DNA of 45,731 nucleotides, from NCBI GenBank assembly GCA_016234365.1, contig JACRER010000099.1, positions 1 to 45,731 of the forward strand. The letters run 5' to 3'. Source of the DNA: Elusimicrobiota bacterium (GTDB taxonomy: Bacteria; Elusimicrobiota; Elusimicrobia; Elusimicrobiales; UBA9959). Within the stretch, counting starts at the first letter, position 1; every line of letters begins with the position of its first letter. This document shows, piece by piece, positions 25,476-33,875 of the stretch. Position numbers and translations under genes: made by a program. The notes below the pieces were generated by a model, which did not search any database, was not told the origin of the DNA, and saw nothing but the letters and a program-made list of their open reading frames with translations.

Positions 25476-26324
25476 CTAGAATTCTCCCAGCAATATCTGT
25501 TCCAGTTCCAGTTCCACCCCGGAAGCGGCCTTGACCCGCGCCCGCACCTGCGCGATGAGCGCGTAAATATCGGAAGCGGTGGCGCCCCCGGAGTTTACTA
25601 TAAAGCCGGCGTGCTTTTCCGAAACCGCGGCCCCGCCGACGCGCAGCCCCTTAAGGCCCGCTGCGTCTATCAGGCGCGAAGCGTAATCCCCCTGTGGCCG
25701 CTTGAAAACGCTCCCGGCCGACGGCAGGTCCAGCGGTTGCTTCACCTCGCGCGAGGCCAGCACGCAGGAGCGGTCCTGCAGCAGCACGCCGCTGTCTCCC
25801 TGCGGGAAGTCGAAAGCCGCGGCGGTTAAAATAAGTTTGTCCAGGCCCTGCGTATGGCGGTAGGCGTGAGGAATATCCTTCTTTTCCAGGCGCACCAGGC
25901 GTCCTTCGGCGTCCAGCCCTTCCACCCAGGCCAGGCGGTCAAAAGTTTCCTGCCCGAAAGCTCCGGCGTTCATGCGCACTGCGCCCCCGACGGAGCCGGG
26001 GATGCCGGAGGTCTTTTCCAGGCCGCCAAGGCCCTTTTCTGCTGAAAGCCGTACAAGGTCGTCCCACAGCACCCCGGCCTGCGCGGTTATCCTGAGGCCC
26101 TGCGCGCCCAGCGCGGCCAGCCTCCCCGTCAGGGCGGTAACGCCCGGGAGGCCCTTATCGCTTACCAGCACGTTGGAGCCCTGCCCCAGCACGGTCAAAG
26201 GCAGCGCGTTGGCACGGCACCAGGCCGACAGCCAGGCGAATTCTTCCGCCGAGGCTGGCTCTACCAGGATCTCCGCCGGGCCGCCGGCTTTATAGGTAGT
26301 GAACCCGGCCGCAGGCGCGCCCAA
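25476..26324 (-). CDS. murB: UDP-N-acetylenolpyruvoylglucosamine reductase MurB
   Basis: 282 residues from a TTG. FAD- and substrate-binding blocks are clear: GGPAEILVEP, LGQGSNVLVSD, SGIPGSVGGAVRMNAGAFG, SAGSVFKRP (proton-donor Ser in the second step), HAGFIVNSGGATASD and the C-terminal Glu in ELELEQILLGEF. It reduces UDP-GlcNAc-enolpyruvate to UDP-MurNAc in the cytoplasm for peptidoglycan. The frame stays open upstream of the TTG, and those codons (ILDHSQLKEKFGRYCVLGAPAAGFTTYKAGG) look like a normal MurB N-terminus. The true start therefore probably lies at an ATT (26372) or CTG (26378) overlapping the EamA stop (26365-26367), with a GGGGG run upstream. I give the first conventional start. 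Confidence 0.93.
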   Translation of the reverse strand: MGAPAAGFTTYKAGGPAEILVEPASAEEFAWLSAWCRANALPLTVLGQGSNVLVSDKGLPGVTALTGRLAALGAQGLRITAQAGVLWDDLVRLSAEKGLGGLEKTSGIPGSVGGAVRMNAGAFGQETFDRLAWVEGLDAEGRLVRLEKKDIPHAYRHTQGLDKLILTAAAFDFPQGDSGVLLQDRSCVLASREVKQPLDLPSAGSVFKRPQGDYASRLIDAAGLKGLRVGGAAVSEKHAGFIVNSGGATASDIYALIAQVRARVKAASGVELELEQILLGEF

Positions 26325-26364
26325 AACGCAGTACCTGCCGAATTTTTCCTTCAGCTGGGAGTGA

Positions 26365-27291
26365 TCAAGAATTGACAGAAACCCCCGTAGGCCTGGCCCG
26401 GCCGTCCCTGAGGCCCACCAGGTAAACTCCCCCCAATATCAGCATGCCCCCGAAGAAAGCGGGCGCGGCGGCCTTTTCCCCAAGCAGGAGGTAGGAAGCC
26501 AGCATAGCAGAGAACGGCTGCAGGTAGATAAAGTAGGAGGCTTTTACGCCGCCGAGCCCTTCCACCGCGCTGTTCCAGAACAGGTAGCCCACGGCGGAAG
26601 ACAGCACGCCCAGGTAGGCCAGCCCAGCCCAGCCGCGGGCGCTTACCGCAAAATAATCAGCGGGCCCTCCGGAAAGCAGCCAGGCCGGCAGCACGCTCAC
26701 GAGCGCCACCAGCATGGTAGCGGCCGTAGCTTTGGCCTGCGGCCAGCCGGCCAGCCAGCGCTGGGAGAAAAGAATGTAGAAAACCCAGTCGACGCAGCTG
26801 ATAAGGAAGATCAGGTCGCCTTTAGTGGAGGGCAGGGCAAAAGCGCCGGCCCCGGCCCGCCCGAAGACCACCAGCAGGGTACCCGCCGTGCCCAGCGCGA
26901 AAGCGCCGATTTTGAACCAGCCTATGCGCTCGCCCCGCACCGCGGCCAAAGCGGCGACAAGGATCGGTATGGTGCAAATAAGCCAGCCGGCGTTGGAAGC
27001 CAGAGTATACTTAAGCGCGTAGGCCTGGATATACTGCTGGGCGGAAACGCCCAGCACCGAAAGAACGAATAGCCGCCACAACGTGCGGCCGGTGAAATCC
27101 TTGAGCGAGAGGCGCGCGCCTCCGACGAGTACCAGCAGCGAAACCCCGATCGCGGCCCGCGACACCACTATGGTGAGCGGGCCCACCTCCGCCATCAGCC
27201 CCTTGGTAAAAGTATAGGACGCCCCCCACACGGCGGTAGCCGCCGCCGCGCGGAGGTACAACCACTGATTTTTGGAGCTGGTCTCAGGCAT
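26365..27291 (-). CDS. EamA/DMT-superfamily permease
   Basis: 308 residues, ten predicted hydrophobic helices in two EamA repeats: first from LYLRAAAATAVWGASYTFTKGL, second from GDLIFLISCVDWVFYILFSQRWL. The pattern WGASY-FTKG near the first helix and the C-terminal SAVGYLFWNSAVEGLGGVKASYFIYLQPFSAMLASYLLLGEK are typical of RhaT/EamA drug-and-metabolite exporters. The substrate is unknown. I start at MPETSSKN; a TTG eight codons upstream is possible but has no Shine-Dalgarno. The reading frame overlaps the likely beginning of murB, so the two are probably co-transcribed. A structured element lies directly upstream and separates it from ornithine aminotransferase. Confidence 0.9.
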   Translation of the reverse strand: MPETSSKNQWLYLRAAAATAVWGASYTFTKGLMAEVGPLTIVVSRAAIGVSLLVLVGGARLSLKDFTGRTLWRLFVLSVLGVSAQQYIQAYALKYTLASNAGWLICTIPILVAALAAVRGERIGWFKIGAFALGTAGTLLVVFGRAGAGAFALPSTKGDLIFLISCVDWVFYILFSQRWLAGWPQAKATAATMLVALVSVLPAWLLSGGPADYFAVSARGWAGLAYLGVLSSAVGYLFWNSAVEGLGGVKASYFIYLQPFSAMLASYLLLGEKAAAPAFFGGMLILGGVYLVGLRDGRARPTGVSVNS

Positions 27292-27316
27292 CTGGTTCGC
27301 GATTCCCGGATTCAAA

Positions 27317-27446
27317 GGGGCGACAAGGGTATGGGTTCGGCGGGTGCTCGCGCAGGGCGAGGCTTACGTAAGCGCCGAGCCCGAGCGGCAGCGCGGCCAC
27401 GGTGTGGCCGACAGCGTGCCCGACGGGCCCATACCCCTGCCGCCCC
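27317..27446 (-). other. Candidate structured RNA or palindromic element between rocD and the permease
   Basis: On the minus strand the arms 27446-27428 and 27335-27317 form a 19-bp helix (GGGGCGGCAGGGGTATGGG with CCCATACCCTTGTCGCCCC) with two G-U wobbles. On the plus strand those two positions would be A-C mismatches, so the minus strand is the likely RNA. Inside lie a hairpin CGGCCAC/GTGGCCG and an arm closed by GCTCG/CGAGC containing the 12-base palindrome GCTTACGTAAGC. It begins 4 bases past the ornithine aminotransferase stop and ends about 25 bases before the permease start. It could be an attenuator or riboswitch-like leader of the permease/murB transcript, or a mobile repeat. No U run is visible, so it is not a standard terminator. 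Confidence 0.45.
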
Positions 27447-27450
27447 GACA

Positions 27451-28665
27451 CTACTTAGAGAGAACCTTCTTAATGCGCTTGAAGGCCCAGTCTATCTCTT
27501 TCTGCGTAACCACCAGCGGCGGCGCAAAGCGGATCACGTGGTCGTGCGTCTCTTTCGCCAGCAGGCCCAGGCCCATCAGCTGCTCGCAGTACGGGCGGGC
27601 CTTGCAGTCCATCTCCACGCCTATCAACAGGCCCTTGCCGCGCACTTCCTTGATGTGCTTGCCCTTGATGGTGCGCAGCTTCTCTATGAAATACTTGCCC
27701 ATCTCGTAGGAGTTCTCTACGAGCTTCTCCTCGACGAGCACCTTAAGCGCCTCGCGCGCCACCGCGCAGGCCAGCGGGTTGCCGCCGAACGTGCTGCCGT
27801 GGTCGCCGGGGTTGAAGACGCCGAGAATGGCCTTGGAGGACACCACGGCCGAGATCGGCATCACGCCGCCGCCCAGGGCCTTGCCTATGGTTATCATGTC
27901 CGGCTTCACGCCCTCGTAATCGGAGGCGAATTTCTTGCCGCTGCGGCCGAAGCCGGTCTGGATCTCGTCGGCCACGAACAGCACGTTATTGGCCTTGCAC
28001 AGGTCGTAGGCGGCCTTCAGGTAGCCGGCCGGCGGCACTATTATGCCAGCCTCGCCCTGGATGGGTTCCAGGAGGAACGCCACGGTGTTCGGGGTGATAG
28101 CCGCCTTCAGCGATTCTATGTTGCCGTACTCAACGGTTTTAAAGCCGGGGGTGAACGGCCCGAAGCCGTCTCGGTACTGTGCCTCGGTGGAGAAAGAAAC
28201 GGTGGTTATGGTGCGCCCGTGGAAGTTATTGGAGCAGGTGATGATCTCGGCACGGCCTTCCTGCACGCCCTTCACCTTGTAGCCCCATTTGCGCACGGTC
28301 TTCAGCGCGGTCTCCACCGCTTCGGCGCCGGAGTTCATGGGCAGCGCCATCTCGTAGCCGGTGAATTCGCAGAGTTCCTTCAGGAACGGCCCTATCTGGT
28401 CGTTATTGAAAGCGCGCGAAGAGAGAGTAAGCTTCTTGGCCTGCTCCACGAGCGCCTTGATGACGCGCGGGTGGCGGTGGCCGTGGTTAAGCGCTGAATA
28501 AGCGCTGAGCATGTCCATGTACTTCTTCCCCTCCGGATCTTTCACCCACACGCCTTTGGCGGTGGTGATGACGATGGGGAGCGGGTGATAGTTATTGGCG
28601 CCGTATTGCTCGGCCACCTCTATCAGCTTGCGGCTTTCGGTATTCTCGGTCTGGTTAGTGTCCAT
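27451..28665 (-). CDS. rocD: Ornithine--oxo-acid aminotransferase
   Basis: 404 residues, the length of the class III aminotransferases of the RocD/OAT type. Visible marks: [24 protein letters not shown], the PLP-lysine block [32 protein letters not shown] and [15 protein letters not shown]. It converts ornithine and 2-oxoglutarate to glutamate-5-semialdehyde and glutamate, linking arginine breakdown to proline and glutamate metabolism. A strong AAGGAG is present. No other arginine genes are nearby. The close similarity of its N-terminus ([38 protein letters not shown]) to OAT rather than ArgD or GabT is my reason for the assignment. A structured element follows its stop. Confidence 0.92.
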   Translation of the reverse strand: MDTNQTENTESRKLIEVAEQYGANNYHPLPIVITTAKGVWVKDPEGKKYMDMLSAYSALNHGHRHPRVIKALVEQAKKLTLSSRAFNNDQIGPFLKELCEFTGYEMALPMNSGAEAVETALKTVRKWGYKVKGVQEGRAEIITCSNNFHGRTITTVSFSTEAQYRDGFGPFTPGFKTVEYGNIESLKAAITPNTVAFLLEPIQGEAGIIVPPAGYLKAAYDLCKANNVLFVADEIQTGFGRSGKKFASDYEGVKPDMITIGKALGGGVMPISAVVSSKAILGVFNPGDHGSTFGGNPLACAVAREALKVLVEEKLVENSYEMGKYFIEKLRTIKGKHIKEVRGKGLLIGVEMDCKARPYCEQLMGLGLLAKETHDHVIRFAPPLVVTQKEIDWAFKRIKKVLSK

Positions 28666-28724
28666 GATGATCTCCTTGTTAAGGGGAGCGGCCCTGCGTT
28701 CAAAGCTGCCAGCCTCCCGAGTTG

Positions 28725-29453
28725 TTAAAACTTGACGCCGGCCCCGGCGGAGTAACCCGTCTGGCCGTGCAGGATGTTATAAGCGCCGTAGACATAGAGC
28801 AGCGGCATCGGCGCCAGGCGCACCCCCAGGGTGTAGCGGGGTTTGGAGATGGAGGCGCGGGTGCCGTTAAGGGCGGCGCTCACGTTCTTTATCTCGATCT
28901 TCGTGCGGTCCAGGCCCACCCCGGCGAAAGGCTTTATCACCGGGATGTCGAAAGAGGCCACTGCGTTGAGGGACATATGGCTGCCCTTGAAATAATCGTA
29001 GGTTATCACGTCATAATAGGCGCTCACCGAAACATCGGGGATGAACTTGGTGAGGGCGCCGCTCTTGAGGACTTCCTTGCGCAGGCCGCCGCCGATTATG
29101 GAGAAGCCGGAGTAGCCTACCCCCCGCACCATCACGTCGGCGCCCAGGAAGGGCAGTGCCGCGCCGCCGTGCAGCATGGCCGCGCCGAAAGTCTTCACAT
29201 CCGCGTCGCGCAGGATGCGGTTCTCGGCAGAGGGCTTGGCCTGAAGGGTCACTGCGGCGCCGGCCTCGAAGCCGGGGAAACCCAGCCCGCGTCCTGAATT
29301 AAAGTCATTGGCCCCTATGACGCCGCCCAGGTCGGCGGCAAAGGGCTTAAGGTAGGAATCCTGGACCAGGGACTTGAAGTCCGAAAACGGGTCGGCCTTG
29401 GCGCCCGCGGCCAGCAGCGGCAGCAGGCAGAGAGATAGGATGAACTTTTTCAT
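28725..29453 (-). CDS. Outer-membrane beta-barrel-like protein
   Basis: 242 residues. A signal peptide ([20 protein letters not shown]) behind GGAGG precedes a sequence of alternating hydrophobic and polar residues, Gly-rich turns and a C-terminal Phe (GAGVKF), the signature of proteins recognised by the BAM complex. About ten beta-strands are suggested. It may be a small 8- to 10-strand barrel. Function and ligand are unknown. It lies 59 bases upstream of rocD on the same strand, but rocD has its own good Shine-Dalgarno, so co-transcription is uncertain. The sequence does not match a family that I can name. Confidence 0.72.
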   Translation of the reverse strand: MKKFILSLCLLPLLAAGAKADPFSDFKSLVQDSYLKPFAADLGGVIGANDFNSGRGLGFPGFEAGAAVTLQAKPSAENRILRDADVKTFGAAMLHGGAALPFLGADVMVRGVGYSGFSIIGGGLRKEVLKSGALTKFIPDVSVSAYYDVITYDYFKGSHMSLNAVASFDIPVIKPFAGVGLDRTKIEIKNVSAALNGTRASISKPRYTLGVRLAPMPLLYVYGAYNILHGQTGYSAGAGVKF

Positions 29454-29538
29454 TTTTCCTCCAAAAACCCGGATTGATTAGTATATTATGACAAATAAAT
29501 AATAGGACGGGAACCCCCGGAGCCGCGCGGAGTTTTGC

Positions 29539-29544
29539 TATTAT
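29539..29544 (+). promoter_or_regulatory. -10 box of a probable leaderless promoter (YgiQ-type gene)
   Basis: TATTAT, six bases (TTAGCC), ATG. No Shine-Dalgarno is present in between. Confidence 0.5.
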
Positions 29545-29550
29545 TTAGCC

Positions 29551-31317
29551 ATGAGTTTCCTGCCGATGACGGCCGAAGAAATAAAAAAAGCGGGCTGGGA
29601 CGCCGTAGACGTGGTCCTGGTGACCGGCGACGCCTATGTAGACCACCCGTCTTTCGCCATGGCGCTGGTGGGCCGCGTCCTGCAGGCTGAGGGCCTGCGC
29701 GTGGCTATCCTGGCCCAGCCGCGCTGGGACAACTGCGAGGATTTCAAGAAGTTCGGCCGCCCGCGCCTGTTCTACGGCGTTTCAGCCGGGAACATGGATT
29801 CCATGATCAACAAGTACACGCACAATAAAAAAGTGCGTTCTTCCGACGATTTCTCCCCAGGCGGCCGCACGGGCCTGCGCCCGGACAGGGCCACCATAAT
29901 TTATTCCCAGCGCTGCCGCGAGGCGTATCCCGACGCGCCGGTGGTGGTGGGCGGGATAGAGGCGACCATGCGCCGTTTCGCGCATTACGATTACTGGTCG
30001 GATAAGGTGCGCCACAGCGTGCTGCTGGATTCCAAAGCCGATCTGCTGGTCTACGGCATGGGCGAGCGCCAGGTGCGCGAGATCGCCGCAAGGCTCAACT
30101 CCGGGGAGAAGATAGGGGCTCTGCGAGACGTACGCGGCACCGCCTACCCGCTTGGCGCCAGGGAAACGGCGGCGCTGAGCCTGCCTGACGCCGAGCAACT
30201 CCCTTCAGCTGGCGAAGTCGCCGGCGACCGGGTAAAGTTCTCCGCCGCCACGCGCCTGATCTACGAAAATTCCAACCCCTACAACGCGGCCGTTCTTGTG
30301 CAGAAGAGCGAAGGCAAGGCCGTGGTGCAGAATCCCCCCGCCCTGCCGCTCACTACGGCCGAGATGGACGCCGTCTACGGCCTGCCCTTCACCAAGCGCG
30401 CGCACCCGTCGTACAAGGAACCCATCCCGTCGCTGGAGATGATAAAAGATTCCATAGTCATCCACCGCGGCTGCTTCGGCGGCTGCGCGTTCTGTTCGCT
30501 TACGCTGCACCAGGGTCGCTTTATCCAGAGCCGCTCCCCGGGATCGGTGGAGAAAGAAGCCGCCCGACTGCTCAATACTCCCCGCCATCCCGGCAACCTC
30601 TCGGACCTGGGCGCCCCGTCGGCCAACATGTACGAGATGCGCGGGCATAACATGGAAGTCTGCAAAGCCTGTAAAAAACTTTCCTGCGTCCACCCGGCCA
30701 TCTGCCCGAACCTCAACACGGACCACAAGCCGCTGCTGGCGCTGATGCGGCGCATCCGCGCGCTGAAAGGCCTGAAGAAAGCCTTTGTCGCGAGCGGCAT
30801 CCGCATGGACCTGGCGCTGAAGTGCGGCGAGTATATCTCCGAGATAGCGCGCTTCCACACCGGCGGCCAGCTTAAAGTGGCTCCGGAACACGTTTCCCCC
30901 AAGGTTTTGTCGGTGATGAAGAAGCCCGGCGTGGAAGTTTTCAAGGAGTTCGCCGCCAAGTTCCTCGCCGAATCCAGGAAAGCCGGCAAAGAGCAGTACC
31001 TGGTGCTCTACTTCATCTCGGCCCACCCCGGCTCCACGCTAGCGGATATGGCCGAGCTCGCCGTGTTCCTGAAGGAGCGCAATATCCGGCCCCAGCAGAT
31101 AAACGATTTCCTGCCGGCGCCCATGGAATACGCCACGTCCATCTATTTTACCGGGCTCGACCCGTTCACCCTGGAGCCCGTCTACGTCCCCAAAAAAGAA
31201 GCGGAGCGGCGCATGCAGCGCGCGCTCCTGCAATACTACAAGCCGGAGAACCGGCCCCTCATCATCAAAGCCCTCCGGGAAATAAACCGCCCGGACCTCC
31301 TAAAAAAAATCCTCTAA
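29551..31317 (+). CDS. YgiQ family radical SAM protein (UPF0313)
   Basis: 588 residues. The radical-SAM cluster motif CFGGCAFC is at Cys308, Cys312 and Cys315 (CxxxCxxC), which in the family binds a 4Fe-4S cluster and S-adenosylmethionine. Family blocks are clear: VTGDAYVDHPSFAMALVGRVLQAEGLRVAILAQP at the N-terminus, VVVGGIEATMRRFAHYDYWSDKVRHSVLLDSKADLLVYGMGE, and KVAPEHVSPKVLSVMKKPG. The sequence also has a Cys-rich CKACKKLSCVHPAICPN near 376-391, which may bind another metal. The reaction of YgiQ is not established. The last codon's TAA overlaps the left REP palindrome, so the gene ends exactly where the transposon element begins. Confidence 0.92.
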   Translation: MSFLPMTAEEIKKAGWDAVDVVLVTGDAYVDHPSFAMALVGRVLQAEGLRVAILAQPRWDNCEDFKKFGRPRLFYGVSAGNMDSMINKYTHNKKVRSSDDFSPGGRTGLRPDRATIIYSQRCREAYPDAPVVVGGIEATMRRFAHYDYWSDKVRHSVLLDSKADLLVYGMGERQVREIAARLNSGEKIGALRDVRGTAYPLGARETAALSLPDAEQLPSAGEVAGDRVKFSAATRLIYENSNPYNAAVLVQKSEGKAVVQNPPALPLTTAEMDAVYGLPFTKRAHPSYKEPIPSLEMIKDSIVIHRGCFGGCAFCSLTLHQGRFIQSRSPGSVEKEAARLLNTPRHPGNLSDLGAPSANMYEMRGHNMEVCKACKKLSCVHPAICPNLNTDHKPLLALMRRIRALKGLKKAFVASGIRMDLALKCGEYISEIARFHTGGQLKVAPEHVSPKVLSVMKKPGVEVFKEFAAKFLAESRKAGKEQYLVLYFISAHPGSTLADMAELAVFLKERNIRPQQINDFLPAPMEYATSIYFTGLDPFTLEPVYVPKKEAERRMQRALLQYYKPENRPLIIKALREINRPDLLKKIL

Positions 31318-31339
31318 AATAGGGACAGCGCCCTATTTT
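31316..31339. repeat. REP palindrome, copy 1 (left flank of RAYT gene)
   Basis: AAAATAGGG, 6-base loop (ACAGCG), CCCTATTTT: 9-bp arms. It fills the whole gap between two convergent stop codons, the TAA of the radical SAM gene (31315-31317) and the TGA of the transposase gene (31339-31341). Its 20-base core AATAGGGACAGCGCCCTATT is identical to three other copies in the window. Confidence 0.88.
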
Positions 31340-32037
31340 CACAAAAAACAATCATTTCCAGTCCTACCTCCCTCCGGCCGGCCCACAGCTAATGGATGAA
31401 GGCGGCGGCCCAGACGCCTTTCCATCATCCGCACGAACGCCTCATCACCGACCGGACGGCCGGTGCGTGTGTTTTTCCGGAGGCATCCGCTCTCTTCAAA
31501 ATCGTCTTCTTTAGAAAGCCATGTTCCCCAATCCCGTTTCAGATCCGGAAGCAACGACCATAATGCGTCAAGGTCAAACCTAAACCTGTCGCCGGCATGG
31601 CCCAGATGCATGGCTGCGCTTGACCATCCCCAGCTACCCGCCGCGGCGACCATCCCCGCCCTTACGGGATTTCTCTCTACATACCTCGCAGCAGCCACCA
31701 AATGTCTACCGTCGAGGGGACAGGAGTAAAACCGCCCTTGCCACAAATGCCCCCTCAATCCGCGCCTCCAGTTAATGTATTGCGCATATCTCATATGGGC
31801 GGTATTAAAAACGCGCGCCAAAGAATACTCACTGCCAGGGATGGCGACAAAGTGCACGTGATTCGGCATAAGGCAATACGCCAGAATCGAGAGAGCATTT
31901 TGCAAGGCGTATTCCGAAATCAGGCTCAAGTATCTTTCCCGGTCAGAATCGCTTTCGAACACCATTCCGCCATAGTTCCCTCTCTGCGTAATGTGGTGAG
32001 GCAAACCGACACCAACCGCTCTGGATATTCTTGGCAT
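31339..32037 (-). CDS. REP-associated tyrosine transposase (RAYT), Y1 family
   Basis: 232 residues. The HUH motif HVH (residues 60-62, in LMPNHVHFVAIP) and catalytic Tyr119 in AARYVERNPVRAGM are in the order and spacing of Y1 transposases. The HLWQGRFYSCPLD segment is also typical of the RAYT branch, which cuts and joins single-stranded DNA at REP hairpins. I start at MPRISR, which follows GGGGGTGG and matches the usual N-terminus (MPRI.RAV..G.PHHITQRG); the extra 15 residues of the longer frame have no such features. C-terminal about 50 residues are extra to the core fold and charged. The stop overlaps the left REP by one base. Confidence 0.9.
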   Translation of the reverse strand: MPRISRAVGVGLPHHITQRGNYGGMVFESDSDRERYLSLISEYALQNALSILAYCLMPNHVHFVAIPGSEYSLARVFNTAHMRYAQYINWRRGLRGHLWQGRFYSCPLDGRHLVAAARYVERNPVRAGMVAAAGSWGWSSAAMHLGHAGDRFRFDLDALWSLLPDLKRDWGTWLSKEDDFEESGCLRKNTRTGRPVGDEAFVRMMERRLGRRLHPLAVGRPEGGRTGNDCFL

Positions 32038-32106
32038 ACTCCACCCCCTGCCTGCACATAGCATAGCAGAGCAACCCGACAACGTAGTGTCGGGTTCCGG
32101 GCACGG

Positions 32107-32128
32107 AATAGGGCGCTGTCCCTATTTT
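32107..32128. repeat. REP palindrome, copy 2 (right flank of RAYT gene)
   Basis: Inverted relative to copy 1. It contains the same 20-base core read on the minus strand. The TAG stop of the minus-strand RNase D gene (32122-32124) lies inside its arm. Confidence 0.88.
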
Positions 32129-33264
32129 ATTTGGTGGTGTTTTTTGAGGAACTCTACGAGTTCGGCGCCGTACAGGGACGCCTTCTCGGCGCCCACGCCG
32201 CGGATGGCCTGCATGTCCGCCACGCTCCTGACCTGCGCCATCGCCACGCGTTCCAGCACATCGTTGCCCATGATAGCCTCCGGCAGCATGTTGCGCCGGG
32301 TGGCGGTCTCTTTGCGCCAGAGCTTCAGCAGCTTGAACTTATTCTTCACCGTCTCAAAATAGGCGCGCTTCTCGCGCGAGATCTCGCGGCGGGGCACGTG
32401 GTATTCGGGCCCCTTCAGGCCCTTCTGCAGGGCTTCGCGGATCCACGCGCCGTGGGCGGACAGCACGTAAGCGCTGACGCCTTTGAAAATCGAGAGATTA
32501 TGCAGGCCCTCGCGCGGGGCCACGGACAGGCGCAGCATCAGGTCCTCGCTGATCACCTTGAACGGCGGGGTATTCTTCTTTATCGCCGCCACTTCGCGCG
32601 CCATGTACAGCTCCCGCAGCACCGCCAGGCCGCGGCCGTTGAGCTGGCGCGAACCTTTAAGAGTCAGGAAGCCCGACTCGTCGAACCGCATGGGCGTGGG
32701 CTCTATCTTGCAGATCTGCTCGAATTGCCCCAGGGCCTCGGCCAGGCGCCCTTTCTTCTCAAGCTCCGCCCCCAGCAGGTCGCGCAGTTTTTTAAGATAA
32801 ATGGTATCGCCGCTGGCGTAATCCAGCATCTCTTTGGACAGGGGCCGCTTGCCCCAGTCCGCTTTCTGGAATTTCTTGTTAAGCTCCACGCCAAAGAACT
32901 CCCCCACCATACTGTCCAGGCCGCACTTGATGATGCCCAGGTACTTGGCCGCCACCATCACGTCGAAAATATTGGCGAAGGTGCATTTAAGCGCCGCCTT
33001 GAAAACGCGGATATCGGAATCCGCGGAATGGAAGATCTTCTCCACGGCCGGGTCGGCCAGCACCGGCAGCATCGGCTTTATATCCACGGCCAGCGTATCC
33101 ACCACGGCGTTAAAATCTTCTCCGGAGAGCTGCATCAGGCAGAACTTCTCTTTATATGCGTAGAGGCTGTTGGATTCCGTGTCTATGGAAATAAATCTCT
33201 GGGTCGCGAGCTTTGCGGCCAGCTCGTCAAATTCACCCTGCTTGTCGATGAAAGTGTAACTCAT
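32122..33264 (-). CDS. rnd: Ribonuclease D
   Basis: 380 residues. The DEDD 3'-5' exonuclease residues are visible: Asp28 and Glu30 (ISIDTES), Asp84 (HSADSDIRV), and the Tyr/Asp block DWGKRPLSKEMLDYASGDTIYLKKL. The C-terminal half contains HRDC-like helices, with a helix-hairpin-helix-like RSVADMQAIRGVGAEKASLYGAELVEFL near the end. It trims the 3' ends of tRNA and other stable RNAs. No good Shine-Dalgarno is seen; TATAGT ends five bases before the ATG, so the mRNA is almost leaderless. Its last codons (IK, TAG) are at the right REP copy, so the extreme C-terminus may have been altered by the insertion. Confidence 0.93.
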   Translation of the reverse strand: MSYTFIDKQGEFDELAAKLATQRFISIDTESNSLYAYKEKFCLMQLSGEDFNAVVDTLAVDIKPMLPVLADPAVEKIFHSADSDIRVFKAALKCTFANIFDVMVAAKYLGIIKCGLDSMVGEFFGVELNKKFQKADWGKRPLSKEMLDYASGDTIYLKKLRDLLGAELEKKGRLAEALGQFEQICKIEPTPMRFDESGFLTLKGSRQLNGRGLAVLRELYMAREVAAIKKNTPPFKVISEDLMLRLSVAPREGLHNLSIFKGVSAYVLSAHGAWIREALQKGLKGPEYHVPRREISREKRAYFETVKNKFKLLKLWRKETATRRNMLPEAIMGNDVLERVAMAQVRSVADMQAIRGVGAEKASLYGAELVEFLKKHHQIK

Positions 33265-33269
33265 GATAA

Positions 33270-33278
33270 ACTATAATA
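33270..33278. promoter_or_regulatory. Overlapping divergent -10 boxes between RNase D and the pseudouridine synthase
   Basis: TATAAT reads on plus (33272-33277), while TATAGT and TATTAT read on minus over the same bases. The plus start would have about a 25-base leader with GGCGGAG; the minus start is almost at its ATG. Two RNA polymerases could not occupy the shared box at once. Confidence 0.45.
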
Positions 33279-33308
33279 ACATTTATCAGGCGGAGTTGGC
33301 CCGGCCCC

Positions 33309-33875
33309 ATGACGACGATAATCTTCAACAAGCCCTACGGCGTACTTTCCCAGTTTACCCCGGAACACGGGCACGCGTCGCTGGCTGATTTTTCTCTGCC
33401 CAAGGGCGTCTACCCGGCAGGCCGTCTGGACGCCGACAGCGAAGGGCTGCTGCTGCTCACCTCCGACGGCGCGCTGCAGGCCCGCGTGGCCGACCCGCGC
33501 CACAAGACCGCCAAGACCTACTGGGCCCAGGTAGAGCGGGAGATCACCGAAGAGGCGCTGGCCAGGCTCCGCGCCGGCGTGGAACTGAACGACGGCCCCA
33601 CCCTGCCTTGCGGCGCTCGCGCCCTCCCGGACCCCGGGATGGCGCCGCGCGTGCCCCCGGTGCGGTTCCGCAAGACCGTCCCCACGTCCTGGGCCGAGCT
33701 AAAGCTGAAAGAAGGCCGCAACCGGCAGGTGCGCCGCATGCTGGCGGCGGTAGGGTTCCCCGTGCTGCGGCTCCTGCGCGCGGCCATCGGACCGCTGACG
33801 CTGGCCGGGCTGGCGCCGGGAGAGTGGCGCGAGCTGACCCCCGCGGAAATTTCAAGGCTGAGAGGTGCCAAATGA
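33309..33875 (+). CDS. RsuA/RluE-type pseudouridine synthase
   Basis: 188 residues. The catalytic block GRLDADSEGLLLLTSDG contains Asp41, typical of the RsuA/RluB/RluE/RluF family, and KLKEGRNRQVRRMLAAVG is the conserved C-terminal block. It lacks the S4 domain of RsuA and RluB, as RluE does; the N-terminus is close to RluE (FNKPYGVLSQFTPE). In E. coli, RluE modifies U2457 of 23S rRNA; the same site here is inference. The stop overlaps the ATG of the dehydrogenase gene (ATGA), so the two are coupled. Confidence 0.92.
   Translation: MTTIIFNKPYGVLSQFTPEHGHASLADFSLPKGVYPAGRLDADSEGLLLLTSDGALQARVADPRHKTAKTYWAQVEREITEEALARLRAGVELNDGPTLPCGARALPDPGMAPRVPPVRFRKTVPTSWAELKLKEGRNRQVRRMLAAVGFPVLRLLRAAIGPLTLAGLAPGEWRELTPAEISRLRGAK

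Larger units (their letters stand above)
31316..32128 (-). mobile_element. REP-flanked RAYT (IS200/IS605-like Y1) transposon
   Basis: A Y1 transposase gene lies between two inverted copies of the same palindrome (31316-31339 and 32107-32128), the arrangement of a REP-associated tyrosine transposase locus. The 70 bases between the transposase start and the right copy hold no gene. GC of the unit is lower than that of the flanks, which fits import or a different origin. Confidence 0.75.

Noticed and set aside
33608-33871. N-terminal extension of the dehydrogenase frame to 383 residues
   Set aside because: It overlaps the pseudouridine synthase gene in another frame; the Rossmann GxGxxG motif begins right after the ATG at 33872.
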